A stretch of DNA of 64,000 nt from Phycisphaerales bacterium UBA1845. Lineage in GTDB: Bacteria; Planctomycetota; Phycisphaerae; UBA1845. Position 1 is the stretch's first letter. Every line of letters begins with the position of its first letter. Shown here in pieces: positions 32,250 to 41,800 of this stretch. Both the position numbers and the translations under genes were made by a program. The DNA is taken from assembly GCA_002338715.1 (NCBI GenBank), contig DDIR01000105.1, positions 24,976 through 88,975 on the forward strand, given 5' to 3'. Below the pieces are notes generated by a model, which saw only the letters and a list, made by a program, of their open reading frames with translations, made no database searches and was not told the DNA's origin.

Positions 32250-34013
32250 ATGAATCCGGAAGACATGTTTGCATCTGTCGGTGAATCGACCGAGGACACC
32301 GAATTCTTCACATCGCTGCCGCCCGGATACAAACCGGGGCAGACGAAATTCGTCATCGTCGTCGGGACGGTGATGAGCGGTCTGGGCAAAGGCATCTTCT
32401 CCAGCTCGCTTGCGCGCATTTTGCAGGACAAGGGTCTGTCCGTCGCGCCGATCAAGCTCGAAGGATATCTCAATCGCGACAGCGGCACGCTCAATCCCTA
32501 TCGCCATGGCGAAGTGTTCGTCCTCGACGACGGAATGGAATGCGACATGGACCTGGGGACGTATGAGCGGATGCTCAACCAGGACCTGACGCGTTTGAAC
32601 TTTTCGACATCGGGGCAGATTTTTTCGCGCGTGCTCGAAAAAGAACGCAAGGGTGAATACCTCGGCCGCGACGTGCAGATGATCCCGCACGTGACCGGCG
32701 AGGTGAAGTACCACCTGCGGCAGTTGGCTGTTGAAACCGGTACGGATGTCGTGTTCGTCGAAATCGGCGGGACGGCTGGCGACGTTGAGAACGCGTACTA
32801 TCTTGAAGCCGTGCGTGAACTGGCGTTTGAAGAGGGGCCGAACAGTTGCTGCTTCGTCGCGCTGACGTACGTGGTGGAACCGCCGTCGCTGGGTGAACAG
32901 AAATCGAAACCGGCGCAGCTCAACATCAAGCAATTGATGGCCGTCGGTATCATGCCGCACATCATCGCCTGCCGCGCATCGAGACCGGTGACGCGCAAGG
33001 TGCTTGAAAAACTGGCGATGTACAGCAACGTGCCGATCGACCGCGTGTTCAGCATGCACGATGTCGAGACCGTTTACATGATTCCGGAAGCGCTTCGCGA
33101 GGATGGCATCGATGAAACCGTGCTCGAAACGCTCGATCTGAAAGCCAAAACAGATCCGAAGGTCGAAGCCGAGTCTCGGGCGAACTGGTCCGACTATCTT
33201 TCAAAATACCGAGCGGCTTCGACACCGGTCACGATCGGCATCACTGGCAAATACACGTCACTTCGCGACAGCTACGCGAGCATCATCCAGGCGCTGGAAC
33301 ATGCCGGGACGCACCATGGCATCAAGGTTGACATCGTCTGGATCGACAGCACTGAGTTGAGCGATCAGAACGTGGCGCAGCGTTTGAGCGGTGTTGACGG
33401 CGTGATTATTCCCGGCGGGTTTGGCGTTCGCGGCGTCGATGGCAAGATCGCGTGCGTTAAATACGCCCGTGAGCACGGCTTGCCATACCTTGGATTGTGC
33501 TACGGTTTTCAGATTGCGGTGATTGAGTTCGCCCGCAATGTTTGCGGATTGAAAGGCGCGGGGAGCACGGAGATCGATCCGAACGCGCCGCATCCGGTCA
33601 TCGACATTCTTCCGGAGCAGCGCGCGTTGGCGTCGATGGGCGGGAACATGCGCCTGGGCGGTCAGGATATCGACGTTGCGAAAGGCTTGATGGTCTCGCA
33701 GATGTATGGCGGAGTCGATTCGGTTCGTTTGCGCTTTCGTCATCGCTACGAAGTCGCGCCGGATTACATCGAGCGACTGGAAGCCGCGGGCTTGGTCTTC
33801 TGCGGACGCTCGCCTGATCAACGCATCATGCAGATACTTGAACTATCCGCCGCGGAACATCCGTACTTTGTAGCCACGCAAGCCCACGCCGAACTCACCA
33901 GCCGCCCGCTTCGACCGGACCCGATGTTTCTTGGGCTTGTTGAAGCGGCTAGGGATTTTTCGGGCGGCGGTAAAGCCAATCAAACCAAAAGCGCAAAAGT
34001 AACGGCCGACTAG
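32250..34013 (+). CDS. pyrG: CTP synthase, divergent form
   Basis: A 587-residue enzyme that aminates UTP to CTP. The N-terminal synthetase domain has VVGTVMSGLGKGIFSSSLAR, HGEVFVLDDGMECDMDLGTYER and VEIGGTAGDVEN; the C-terminal glutaminase has GGFGVRG, the nucleophile in GLCYGFQ, and the His and Glu of ATQAHAELTSRP. Several positions usually invariant differ: DPYINVDPGT is EGYLNRDSGT, and the HPE near the end is HAE. It is also about 45 residues longer than usual, mostly at the N-terminus. The catalytic residues I can see are kept, so activity is expected. ATG at 32250 is preferred to the GTG at 32238. Confidence 0.92.
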   Translation: MNPEDMFASVGESTEDTEFFTSLPPGYKPGQTKFVIVVGTVMSGLGKGIFSSSLARILQDKGLSVAPIKLEGYLNRDSGTLNPYRHGEVFVLDDGMECDMDLGTYERMLNQDLTRLNFSTSGQIFSRVLEKERKGEYLGRDVQMIPHVTGEVKYHLRQLAVETGTDVVFVEIGGTAGDVENAYYLEAVRELAFEEGPNSCCFVALTYVVEPPSLGEQKSKPAQLNIKQLMAVGIMPHIIACRASRPVTRKVLEKLAMYSNVPIDRVFSMHDVETVYMIPEALREDGIDETVLETLDLKAKTDPKVEAESRANWSDYLSKYRAASTPVTIGITGKYTSLRDSYASIIQALEHAGTHHGIKVDIVWIDSTELSDQNVAQRLSGVDGVIIPGGFGVRGVDGKIACVKYAREHGLPYLGLCYGFQIAVIEFARNVCGLKGAGSTEIDPNAPHPVIDILPEQRALASMGGNMRLGGQDIDVAKGLMVSQMYGGVDSVRLRFRHRYEVAPDYIERLEAAGLVFCGRSPDQRIMQILELSAAEHPYFVATQAHAELTSRPLRPDPMFLGLVEAARDFSGGGKANQTKSAKVTAD

Positions 34014-34023
34014 GTCGACCGTT

Positions 34024-34089
34024 CGTAGGGTGGGCCGTGCCCACCATGTCGTTGCGATTCAAACAGCGGTGGGCACGGCCCACCCTACG
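34024..34089. repeat. CGTAGGGTG inverted-repeat element, copy 3
   Basis: Perfect 22-base arms at 34024-34045 and 34068-34089, with a 22-base loop shorter than in copies 1 and 2. It lies 10 bases after pyrG. Confidence 0.88.
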
Positions 34090-34110
34090 GTCGCGAATCA
34101 TCTCCCAAGT

Positions 34111-34279
34111 CGTCATTCCCGCGCAGGCGGGAATCCAGGGGAAAGCGTTACCACTTTCGACGACGCGATTTCGATTAAACGACACTGACCGTGCGCGATT
34201 CTTTGCGCCACTTGTGATGGAGAAGGCCGCGTGGTCTTCTGGCCCGCTCTGGATTCCCGCTTTCGCGGGAATGACGGCA
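34111..34279. repeat. Facing pair of ATTCCCGC palindromic repeats
   Basis: One copy at 34111-34141 (CGTCATTCCCGC...) and one in opposite orientation at 34251-34279 (CTGGATTCCCGC...ATGACGG) enclose about 110 bases. The pair could form one long stem, like a small non-autonomous element, in the gap between convergent pyrG and argF. Confidence 0.7.
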
Positions 34280-34294
34280 CGTCGCGAAAGTCCC

Positions 34295-35227
34295 TTAACC
34301 CGCCAGCAGCACCATCAGCGCTTTTTGCGCATGCAGGCGATTCTCGGCTTGGTCGAAGATCACGCAGTTCGGCGTGCGCGACGTTTCGAAGTCGATCTCT
34401 TCGCCGTAGTGAGCGGGCAGGCAGTGCATGATAATCGCGCCCGGGTTGGTCGCAGCCATCAGCTTGGCGTTGACCTGGTATCCGGCGAATCGTTCGCGAC
34501 GTTCGGCGGCTTCATCTTCCTGACCCATGCTGGCCCACGCATCGGTGTACACCACGTCGGCGTTGGCGACGCCCGACAGATCGGTGACGGCTTCGATTGT
34601 GCAGTTGTGCTCTTTACCCATCGCGGCTGCTTCCGCGCAGATTTTTGCGTCGGGTTCGTAGTTGGGCGGAGTGACGGCCGTCATGTGCATGCCGACCTGG
34701 GCGCAGCCGAACATCAGCGAGTGGGTCATGTTGTTGCCGTCGCCGACGTATGCAAGCTTCAAGCCTTCGAGGCGGCCTTTCTTTTCACCGATGGTTTGCA
34801 GGTCGGCGAGAACCTGACACGGGTGCTCTTCGTCGGAAAGACCGTTGATCACCGGGACTGTCGCGTGGGTCGCGAGGTCGACGACGATATCATGGCCAAA
34901 CGTCCGGGCCATGATGATGTCGCAATAACGCGAGAGAACTTTCGCGATGTCTTCGGTCGGTTCGCGTTTTCCGATGGAGATGTCGGTCGGTGCGAGGTAG
35001 ATCGCGTGCCCGCCGAGTTGGGTCATGCCCGATTCGAACGAGACGCGGGTGCGCAGCGACGGCTTTTGAAAAATCATCGCCAACGTCTTGCCCGCAAGCA
35101 GCGGATGGGGTTGGCCCCGGAAGCGTTCGAGCTTCAACGTGTCGGCGGTGCGGAGGATTTCGAGAATCTCCTCACGCGAGAAATCCTTGAGTGATACGAG
35201 ACTGCGTCCCTTCAAGCTGACGGCCAT
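34295..35227 (-). CDS. argF: Ornithine carbamoyltransferase
   Basis: A 310-residue enzyme joining carbamoyl phosphate to ornithine to form citrulline. Carbamoyl-phosphate motif KPSLRTRVSFE (usual STRTR has Leu in place of Thr), the EHPCQVLAD motif, YVGDGNNMTHSL, and the catalytic HCLPAHYGEE are all present. ATG at 35227 follows the poorly supported upstream ATG at 35257. rocD is the next gene upstream on the same strand, with an inverted-repeat element between them, so the two may be one transcription unit for arginine or ornithine metabolism. Acetylornithine or succinylornithine carbamoyltransferase is less likely because HPCQ and the other motifs fit ornithine enzymes. Confidence 0.92.
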   Translation of the reverse strand: MAVSLKGRSLVSLKDFSREEILEILRTADTLKLERFRGQPHPLLAGKTLAMIFQKPSLRTRVSFESGMTQLGGHAIYLAPTDISIGKREPTEDIAKVLSRYCDIIMARTFGHDIVVDLATHATVPVINGLSDEEHPCQVLADLQTIGEKKGRLEGLKLAYVGDGNNMTHSLMFGCAQVGMHMTAVTPPNYEPDAKICAEAAAMGKEHNCTIEAVTDLSGVANADVVYTDAWASMGQEDEAAERRERFAGYQVNAKLMAATNPGAIIMHCLPAHYGEEIDFETSRTPNCVIFDQAENRLHAQKALMVLLAG

Positions 35228-35276
35228 TGGATGAACTCCGTATATGCGTGCGCACATCGTGCGCGGCAGTTTTGTG

Positions 35277-35343
35277 CGTAGGGTGGGCCGTGCCCACCAT
35301 GTCGTTGAATTCGCGAACGGCGGTGGGCATGGCCCACCCTACG
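35277..35343. repeat. CGTAGGGTG inverted-repeat element, copy 4
   Basis: Arms 35277-35298 and 35322-35343, 22 bases with one mismatch, between the rocD stop and argF start. Confidence 0.87.
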
Positions 35344-35358
35344 TTGCGATCCTTACAG

Positions 35359-36600
35359 TTATTGCAGTACGTTGATGACGCGCTCGACTGCCCAGTCCAG
35401 ATCGGCTTCGCTGATATTCAGCGGCGGGGCGATGCGCATCACGTTCTGCACAGTGTCTTTGCAGAGCATGCCTTCAGCCATCAACTTCTTGCACCACGGT
35501 TTCGCCGCGCCGGCTTCTTCGGTCATTTCGATTCCGATGAGCAAGCCCTTACCGCGCACTTCCTTGATCTTGGAGCAGTTGGCCGCCCGGAGTTTCTCGC
35601 GGAACGCCTGTCCCTTGGCATCAGACTGACCGGCAAGGTCTTCTTCGACGAGGGTCTTAATCGCTTTGCGGGCAACGGCGCAGGCCAGCGGGTTTCCGCC
35701 GAACGTGCTGCCATGATCGCCGGGGTTGAACACGCCGAGGATCTCCTTCGAAGCGACGATACCTGAAACCGGCATGACACCGCCGCCGAGGGCTTTGCCC
35801 ATGATGATGATGTCGGGCTTGACGTCTTCATGGTCGACGGCGAAACGTCGGCCCGTGCGTCCGAGACCGGTCTGCACTTCGTCGTCGATCATCAGGATGT
35901 TGTTCTTCGTGCAGATTTCGCGAACCTGCTTGAGGAAGCCTTCCGGCGGAACGACGACGCCACCTTCGCCCTGAATCGGTTCAAAAAGAAAACCAACCGT
36001 GTTCGGTGTGATGGCGGCTTGCAGTGCATCGATCGAACCGTATTCGACCAACGGGAAACCGGGCGTGAATGGACCGAAGCCATCCTTGGTCTGCGCATCA
36101 TCGCTGAAGCTGATGACGGTGGTGGTGCGGCCATGAAAGTTCCCGGTGCAGCAGATGATCTGCGCCTTGTCGTGTTCGACGCCTTTGACTTTGTAACCCC
36201 ACTTGCGTGTGGTCTTGATGGCCGTTTCGACGGCTTCCGCGCCGGTGTTCATCGGAAGGACCATGTCCATGCCGGTGAACTTGGTGATTTCTTCGCAGAA
36301 CGGTCCGAACTGATCGTTTTGAAACGCGCGGGATGTCAGCGTGAGCTTGCGCGCCTGGTTGATGAATGCTTCGAGAATGCCTTCGTGCGAGTGGCCGAAG
36401 TTGAGCGCGGAATAGGCGCTGAGGCAATCGAGGTACTTGTTGCCTTCGACGTCCCAAACCCACGATCCTTCACCGCGCGAAATCACGACGGGCAGCGGTT
36501 CATAGTTGTGGGCGCTGTACTGCGACACCATCGCCATGTGTTCGTTGCTACCGAGTTTGGCTTGATTGGCGACTGCGCCAGATTCGTGTACTTGTGTCAT
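35359..36600 (-). CDS. rocD: Ornithine-oxo-acid aminotransferase
   Basis: A 413-residue PLP enzyme converting ornithine and 2-oxoglutarate to glutamate semialdehyde and glutamate. It follows the RocD pattern closely: CLSAYSALNFGHSHEGI, LTLTSRAFQNDQFGPF, MVLPMNTGAEAVETAIKT, CTGNFHGRTTTVISFS, EPIQGEGGV, DDEVQTGLGRTG and the PLP-binding Lys in IIMGKALGGGVMPVSG. GAGGGA lies 7 bases before the ATG at 36600. It is upstream of argF on the same strand. Confidence 0.92.
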   Translation of the reverse strand: MTQVHESGAVANQAKLGSNEHMAMVSQYSAHNYEPLPVVISRGEGSWVWDVEGNKYLDCLSAYSALNFGHSHEGILEAFINQARKLTLTSRAFQNDQFGPFCEEITKFTGMDMVLPMNTGAEAVETAIKTTRKWGYKVKGVEHDKAQIICCTGNFHGRTTTVISFSDDAQTKDGFGPFTPGFPLVEYGSIDALQAAITPNTVGFLFEPIQGEGGVVVPPEGFLKQVREICTKNNILMIDDEVQTGLGRTGRRFAVDHEDVKPDIIIMGKALGGGVMPVSGIVASKEILGVFNPGDHGSTFGGNPLACAVARKAIKTLVEEDLAGQSDAKGQAFREKLRAANCSKIKEVRGKGLLIGIEMTEEAGAAKPWCKKLMAEGMLCKDTVQNVMRIAPPLNISEADLDWAVERVINVLQ

Positions 36601-36912
36601 GGTCGTATCCCTCAAAATTACTTCGATGCATCGGAGTTCGGGCGTCCGATCCTGGCTATTTCTATATCCTGTTGTCGGCTGATTTGGATCACCGACTCCG
36701 ATGGCTTTATTCGATTGGTTGCGTATGACCGCGAGACGGATTTGCAACCGACTGTTTTTTGGATGGCAGTTTGCGCGACACCGTTTTGGCTAGGATAGTT
36801 GCGCACCACGATTGACGTCGTCCTCCGCGTGGCCGGTGATGACCTCCCGGTTGGGGTGAGTTTCGGTAACCATGCTGCGATTATTAAGGGTTTCGGACGC
36901 GCAATGCAACCA
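36601..36912. other. Intergenic region, 312 bases
   Basis: Lies between the PEP-CTERM gene end and rocD start, both on the minus strand; it should contain the rocD promoter. I see no gene, clear promoter or repeat. Confidence 0.4.
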
Positions 36913-37581
36913 CTACCACCGGTGGTTCTGGCGGCGGATCAGAATATGCAATCCGAGCAGCATAATCGCGATGCTGGAAGGCTCCGGAACGCCCGTCGCG
37001 CGGATCATCCAGGTGCCGTTAAAGGGTGTGCTGGCCATGTTGTAGTACAGCGGAGATGAGCCCAGATCGTCGAGGTTGATTTCGCCGTCGAAGAAAAGCC
37101 ACGACCGCCCCAGATCGTTGCTGTCATCCATATGTGCGGCGATCTGGCCCTGCTGAAGGTCCATCATCACCGCGACGAAGAACCCGCCCGAAACGGTCGC
37201 GTCGGGAATGTCGAAGGTTTGGAATTCATTAAATGCCGGTGCGACGGTGATGGTGTCGGTCCGGGCGAGAAGATCGGCATCGGTCGGATCGAGATCGTCG
37301 GTCGGGTCGTCGAACAACAGGATCGAGATGGGCTCGCCAACGGGGACGCTCGTGGAAAGTGAGACGGATATTTCGGTGATGGTTTCTGCGCCGGGCGTCG
37401 CGTCGAAGTAATTGCCCCATAAGAGTTGGGCGTCGAATTGGCTCGGGCCAATGTTGTAGGCGCCGCTGCCATCGTCAAGTACGTAGTTCGGATCCGCCGA
37501 AACGCTGGTTGCGCTAGAGAGAATGATTGCACCCAAAACCAGCGCTTCCATCGTGCGCGCAGCAGTACCATTTCGATTCAT
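36913..37581 (-). CDS. PEP-CTERM sorting-domain secreted protein
   Basis: A 222-residue protein with an N-terminal signal peptide (about 1-29, ending SADP) and the C-terminal sorting signal VPEPSSIAIMLLGLHILIRR. PEP-CTERM proteins are exported and processed by an exosortase, usually onto the surface or into an exopolymer matrix. The middle is a beta-rich domain (YFDATPGAETITEISVSL, FNEFQTFDIPDATV) with no family I can name. AAGGTG is 5 bases before the ATG at 37581. No exosortase gene is in the window. Confidence 0.85.
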   Translation of the reverse strand: MNRNGTAARTMEALVLGAIILSSATSVSADPNYVLDDGSGAYNIGPSQFDAQLLWGNYFDATPGAETITEISVSLSTSVPVGEPISILLFDDPTDDLDPTDADLLARTDTITVAPAFNEFQTFDIPDATVSGGFFVAVMMDLQQGQIAAHMDDSNDLGRSWLFFDGEINLDDLGSSPLYYNMASTPFNGTWMIRATGVPEPSSIAIMLLGLHILIRRQNHRW

Positions 37582-37662
37582 CGTGACACCTTATTGCGTA
37601 AGCTATAATCAGTGGATTCGAGAGATCAGATGGGCGCGATGATCGCACATCGGGAGGGGTTG

Positions 37663-38625
37663 TCAACCCGCGACGTGAAGCGAGATTGCAGTGACGTCGT
37701 CTGCGTGCCAGGTGCTGCGTGGCGTCTTGCGAAGGCGGCTCTTCAATTCGCTCAGGAGCGTGGCGACCGGGGTGTGGCCGCGTTCTTTGAACCAGGCTGC
37801 GAGGGCCTGCTCCGGTGAGTCGGTGCTGACGGCGTCGGATTCGAGAAGTGCTTCCAATCCGTCGGTCGCGAATAGCACGGTGTCGCCCGGTTCGAGTTGG
37901 ACGCTTACCGTTTCGAATTCTGCGTCTTCAATCACGCCCATGATCGGACCGTCTGATACCAGTGCGCTCACCGAACCGTCGGCTGCGATGCGAATCGGAT
38001 AGGGGACACCCGCGCGGGCGAAACCAAGCGTTCGCGAGCTGGCGTCGTAAACTGCGTGCAGACCGGCTGCGAATTCGCACTGCGACAAATACATGCCCGT
38101 CAGTTGCGACTGAACGCTTTGAAGCACGTCGCCGGAATTCTTGTCTGTGTTGCCCGCCAATTCCTTTTGACCGATGCGAAGCGCCGTCAACAGACTCGAC
38201 GTCAGGATGGCGGCTGGCACACCATGGTCCGATGCGTCGATCAAACCGATGCCGACTTTGCCATCGCCAAGGTCTTGTACATCAAAGGCATCACCGCTGA
38301 CGCCGTCGAGCGGTTGAAAGAGCAGGTTGAGTTTCGCGCCGTCGACTTTGGGAAGCAGCGACATCGAGTCCTGCTGAATGCGTGCGGCTTCCTTGACGTT
38401 GTGTTCCAACGACTGCACGGTTCCAAGCAAGGCATCGCGCTCGCTGAGCAGTGCCGTCATCTTGTTTTGCAGTTCGTTGATCAGTGCGAGATACGCGATG
38501 GTGTTTGCAGGTGAATCGTTGGTGCGAAATGGCGAAGGCGTCGAAGTCGCAAGCGCCGGAGCAATGTGCCGTTCGAGGACCGGCATTGCCGTCATGGTAA
38601 ATGATTGGGGCTGCGACTGAACCAC
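37663..38625 (-). CDS. SpoIIE/PP2C-type serine phosphatase
   Basis: A 320-residue cytoplasmic protein. Residues about 30-80 form a coiled coil (ALINELQNKMTALLSERDA...). Residues about 85-315 are a PP2C SpoIIE domain: the metal-binding VSGDAFDV, LIDASDHGVPAAI, GDTVLFATDGLEAL and WHADDVTAISLH. I choose the GTG at 38625 because GGAGGAAAG lies upstream; the ATG at 38595 lacks an SD. It probably dephosphorylates an anti-sigma antagonist or a similar regulator. It follows the CHASE2 adenylate cyclase gene on the same strand with about 180 bases between them. Confidence 0.8.
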   Translation of the reverse strand: MVQSQPQSFTMTAMPVLERHIAPALATSTPSPFRTNDSPANTIAYLALINELQNKMTALLSERDALLGTVQSLEHNVKEAARIQQDSMSLLPKVDGAKLNLLFQPLDGVSGDAFDVQDLGDGKVGIGLIDASDHGVPAAILTSSLLTALRIGQKELAGNTDKNSGDVLQSVQSQLTGMYLSQCEFAAGLHAVYDASSRTLGFARAGVPYPIRIAADGSVSALVSDGPIMGVIEDAEFETVSVQLEPGDTVLFATDGLEALLESDAVSTDSPEQALAAWFKERGHTPVATLLSELKSRLRKTPRSTWHADDVTAISLHVAG

Positions 38626-38804
38626 GATGCTTCTTTCCTCCGCCAAGTTGTAGGTCTGGCAAGTTGCAAGTCTTCCGAATTGTGATTCTGGGCGACTTGG
38701 GACAACTGTATGTCGGAGGATTGTCAATTGAACTTGAACAAAACTGGCGCGCGGCGCGCACTCGAAAGACTGTAGGTCACTCGTGATGAAAGTCGATCGA
38801 GCGC

Positions 38805-41800
38805 TTACTTCGTCGTCATGGTGATGGCCATGTTCCAAGCGTCGCCTTCGGGCGGTGGATTGAGTTGCAGTTGTTCGATTTCGTGGTGGTAGAGTTCGAT
38901 GGCTGGGTCGTTTGCCCGACGCTCTTTACAGTATTGAAAATGGTGTTTTGACCCCTCCCAATCGCGCTTCTGAAATGCGGCGACGGCTTGGTTGAATGCG
39001 TTGGCATAGTCGAGTGTTTCGTCGTCGACGTCACCCTTGCGGCCGAGGAGTTCGTAGACCTGAACGGCTTGTGCTTTGCCTTTGACCTGAAGGGCTGCGA
39101 GGTGGCGATAGTGGTATCGATCACCGGCATGGTCGCGGCAGACGCCGGACACCATGATCTGCGTACCGAAGGCCTTGTTGGCACTTTCGAGTCGGGCCGC
39201 GAGGTTGACGGTGTCGCCGATGCAGGTGTAGTCGGTCTGGTTTTCGCTTCCAAAGTATCCGACGTATACCGGCCCCGCGTGCACCCCGACGCGCATGAAC
39301 AGTCTGCGGAATTCCTCAGCGTATTCGGCGGCGGCTGACGCTTTGAGTTCGTTGAGTTTTTGAGCCGTCGCGAGCGCCGATTCGCACCCGACGATGATGT
39401 GATCCTCGACGGGCCAAAGCGGTGAATTGAAGAACGCGAAAATGCCGTCGCCCATGAATTTGTTGAACGCGCGGTTCTCGACGAGGACTTCGCCCATCGC
39501 ACCGAGATAGTGGTTGAGGATTGTTTTGGTCTGGTTGGCGTCGAGACGTTCGCTGATCGAGGTGAATCCTTGCAGGTCGCTGAAGTAGCAGGTGACCTCT
39601 GCCGGCTGGGGTGATAGGTCGAGCTTGTCCATGTGCTTGGTGATGGATGCCGCGATCGCCGGTGAGGTGTTGCGGGCCAGTGCACGGGAGAACGATCGCC
39701 GCTGCCGTTCTTCGGTTGATTGGCGGTACAACGTGATCAGCGCCCAAGCCACAAAGGTCGTCGCTGCCGGCACGATCGTGGCGATGAAAAATCCATACTT
39801 CCACGTCAGGTAGCACGAGATGCCCAGCATCGGCGCGATGAGCAGCAGCAGCGACGCAAACGCAAACCACGGTCCCTTCGTCGCGGTCAACAGCGTGATG
39901 ATCGCCCCCACGATGATGATCAAAAGCACCGGCATGTACGATGGTGCGACGGTGGGGATGCGGTTTTGCAGCAATGTGTTGACGAGGTTGGCGTGGGCCA
40001 TCACCCCGGGCATACTCTCGAACACCGGTGAGTTGACCATGTCCGCCTGCGCGGAAGCCGTATGCCCGACGAAGCAGAATTTGCCATCGAGCTTGCCGCG
40101 CAGTTCGCTCACCAGTTCGTCAGCCCGCGCCTGCAATCTGGCGTTGTTGGCGATGAGTTCTTTCGTGAACGGACCGGTGATGAGTTGTTCGTGAAGGTTA
40201 TTGATGCGGCTAAAGAGAGCGCGTTCGTCTTCGTCTTCCGGTTCCAGCCCACCGATTTCCTGATGCATGCGTTCGATGTTGGAAAGCGCCAACTCTTCGG
40301 TGGCTTCGATTTCCTTGAGCAACCCATTGCGTTGTGCTTCGAGGTTCGCCCGTGAATCGGCGTCGGCGAGTTCGATGCCAGCCTCCCAAAGCGCCAGTTG
40401 CCGCACCCGGGCTTCGTGATCAAGCAGGCCGGACGGCGCGCCTTCGTACATGAGTTCGACGGCTTGGAAGCGGCGCGTGCGCAGGAGGGCGTTGTTGTTG
40501 CGAATTGTTCGGCGACACGTGGCGATTTCCATCGCCCGCGAAACCGGAATGTGGGTGAAGCTCTTTTCCCAGGTCGGTGCGTCGCGGTTGATCTGCCAGT
40601 TGATCAGCATCTCGCCGTTTTCGTTGAGCGGCAGTCGCCACACGTTGGACTGCTTGTGATCGGTGATGATCAGGCGGTTTTTTTCATCAGCCGCAATCGT
40701 CTTCAGGTCAAAATCGAGGATGTCTGCCGACAGCGCGAAGGCGATTTGTTTGACGACTTTGCCTTCGAGTCGTGTCATCACCGGAACGTGGCGCAGAATC
40801 CCGTCGTCATCTTTCTTGAAATTAACAAACCCGATGCGTTTAGCCGCCGCAGCGATCTCTGCAACCGGAACCGTCGGATCGATACCGTTGGGCAACAGGC
40901 GGCTATACGCTGGGTCCACGTCCAGACAATGCTTGCGTACGTAGTGGCGCGAGAGTGCGCGGGAATATTCGCGAAATACATCGTGGCGATCGCGCGAGGC
41001 GATGTTGGGCGGATGGTTCGGAAGGATCGCTGCGTACGCTTCTGCCAGGGTTGCATCGGCGTTCTTTGCCAACAGCTTCTGAACGAGATACTGCGCTGCG
41101 ATGGGCTTCATGCGGCTCAGGTGAATTTCAACATCGCGTACGGGGATGTTGAGACGCTCGGCGATCTCATGTTCGTCGAGGTCAAACTGCTGGCGCAGAA
41201 GGTGATCGATGCGGGCCTGCACAAATCGCGTTTGGGAATCATCGTCGGCTGGCAGATTGAGTGTCGCTGCGAATGCCTCGCGGGTGATGGCGGGATTTTC
41301 ATCGAGGAGTTTGCGGGCGTCATCGCGCAGCTGCTGCGGATCAAACGATGGCGGTGACGTTTCGAAAAAGAGCGCGACGTAGACGTTGCCCGCATTTCGA
41401 ATCGCGGTGGCCAACTCCCGGTCGTCATAGATGGCGTTGGCGATGGACGTTTCGCCCAAAACTTCGTCACCGGCTGCATCGGTATCGTAGTCGGGTTCGA
41501 GTCGCGGGTCGGAGATGCGCCCGGGCGACGGTTCGGCGTAGACGATATCGAGCAGGATCGTTGCCGCGCCGCATTCATTGAGGATACCGACGAGGTCGGC
41601 TTGCATGCGGCGGGGCCAGGGCCAACGGTGGATGCTTCGCAGGGCGTAGTCGTTGATGTCGATGAGGACGATGCGCGGGTCGGCATCGATCTGGTTGAAA
41701 TGACGGAAGCCCTGGTCGAGTTGATAGCGTGAGAGCGGTACAAACCAGCCAGCCAGGTATGCCAGCACCGCCAGCGTGGTGACGAAGGTGCCGACCGAAA

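Noticed and set aside
31331..33059. Two long minus-strand frames opposite kdsB and pyrG
   Set aside because: Both are antisense to well-recognised genes with full motifs.
37607..37612. TATAAT on the plus strand near 37607
   Set aside because: No plus-strand gene follows; downstream is the antisense of the SpoIIE-type gene.
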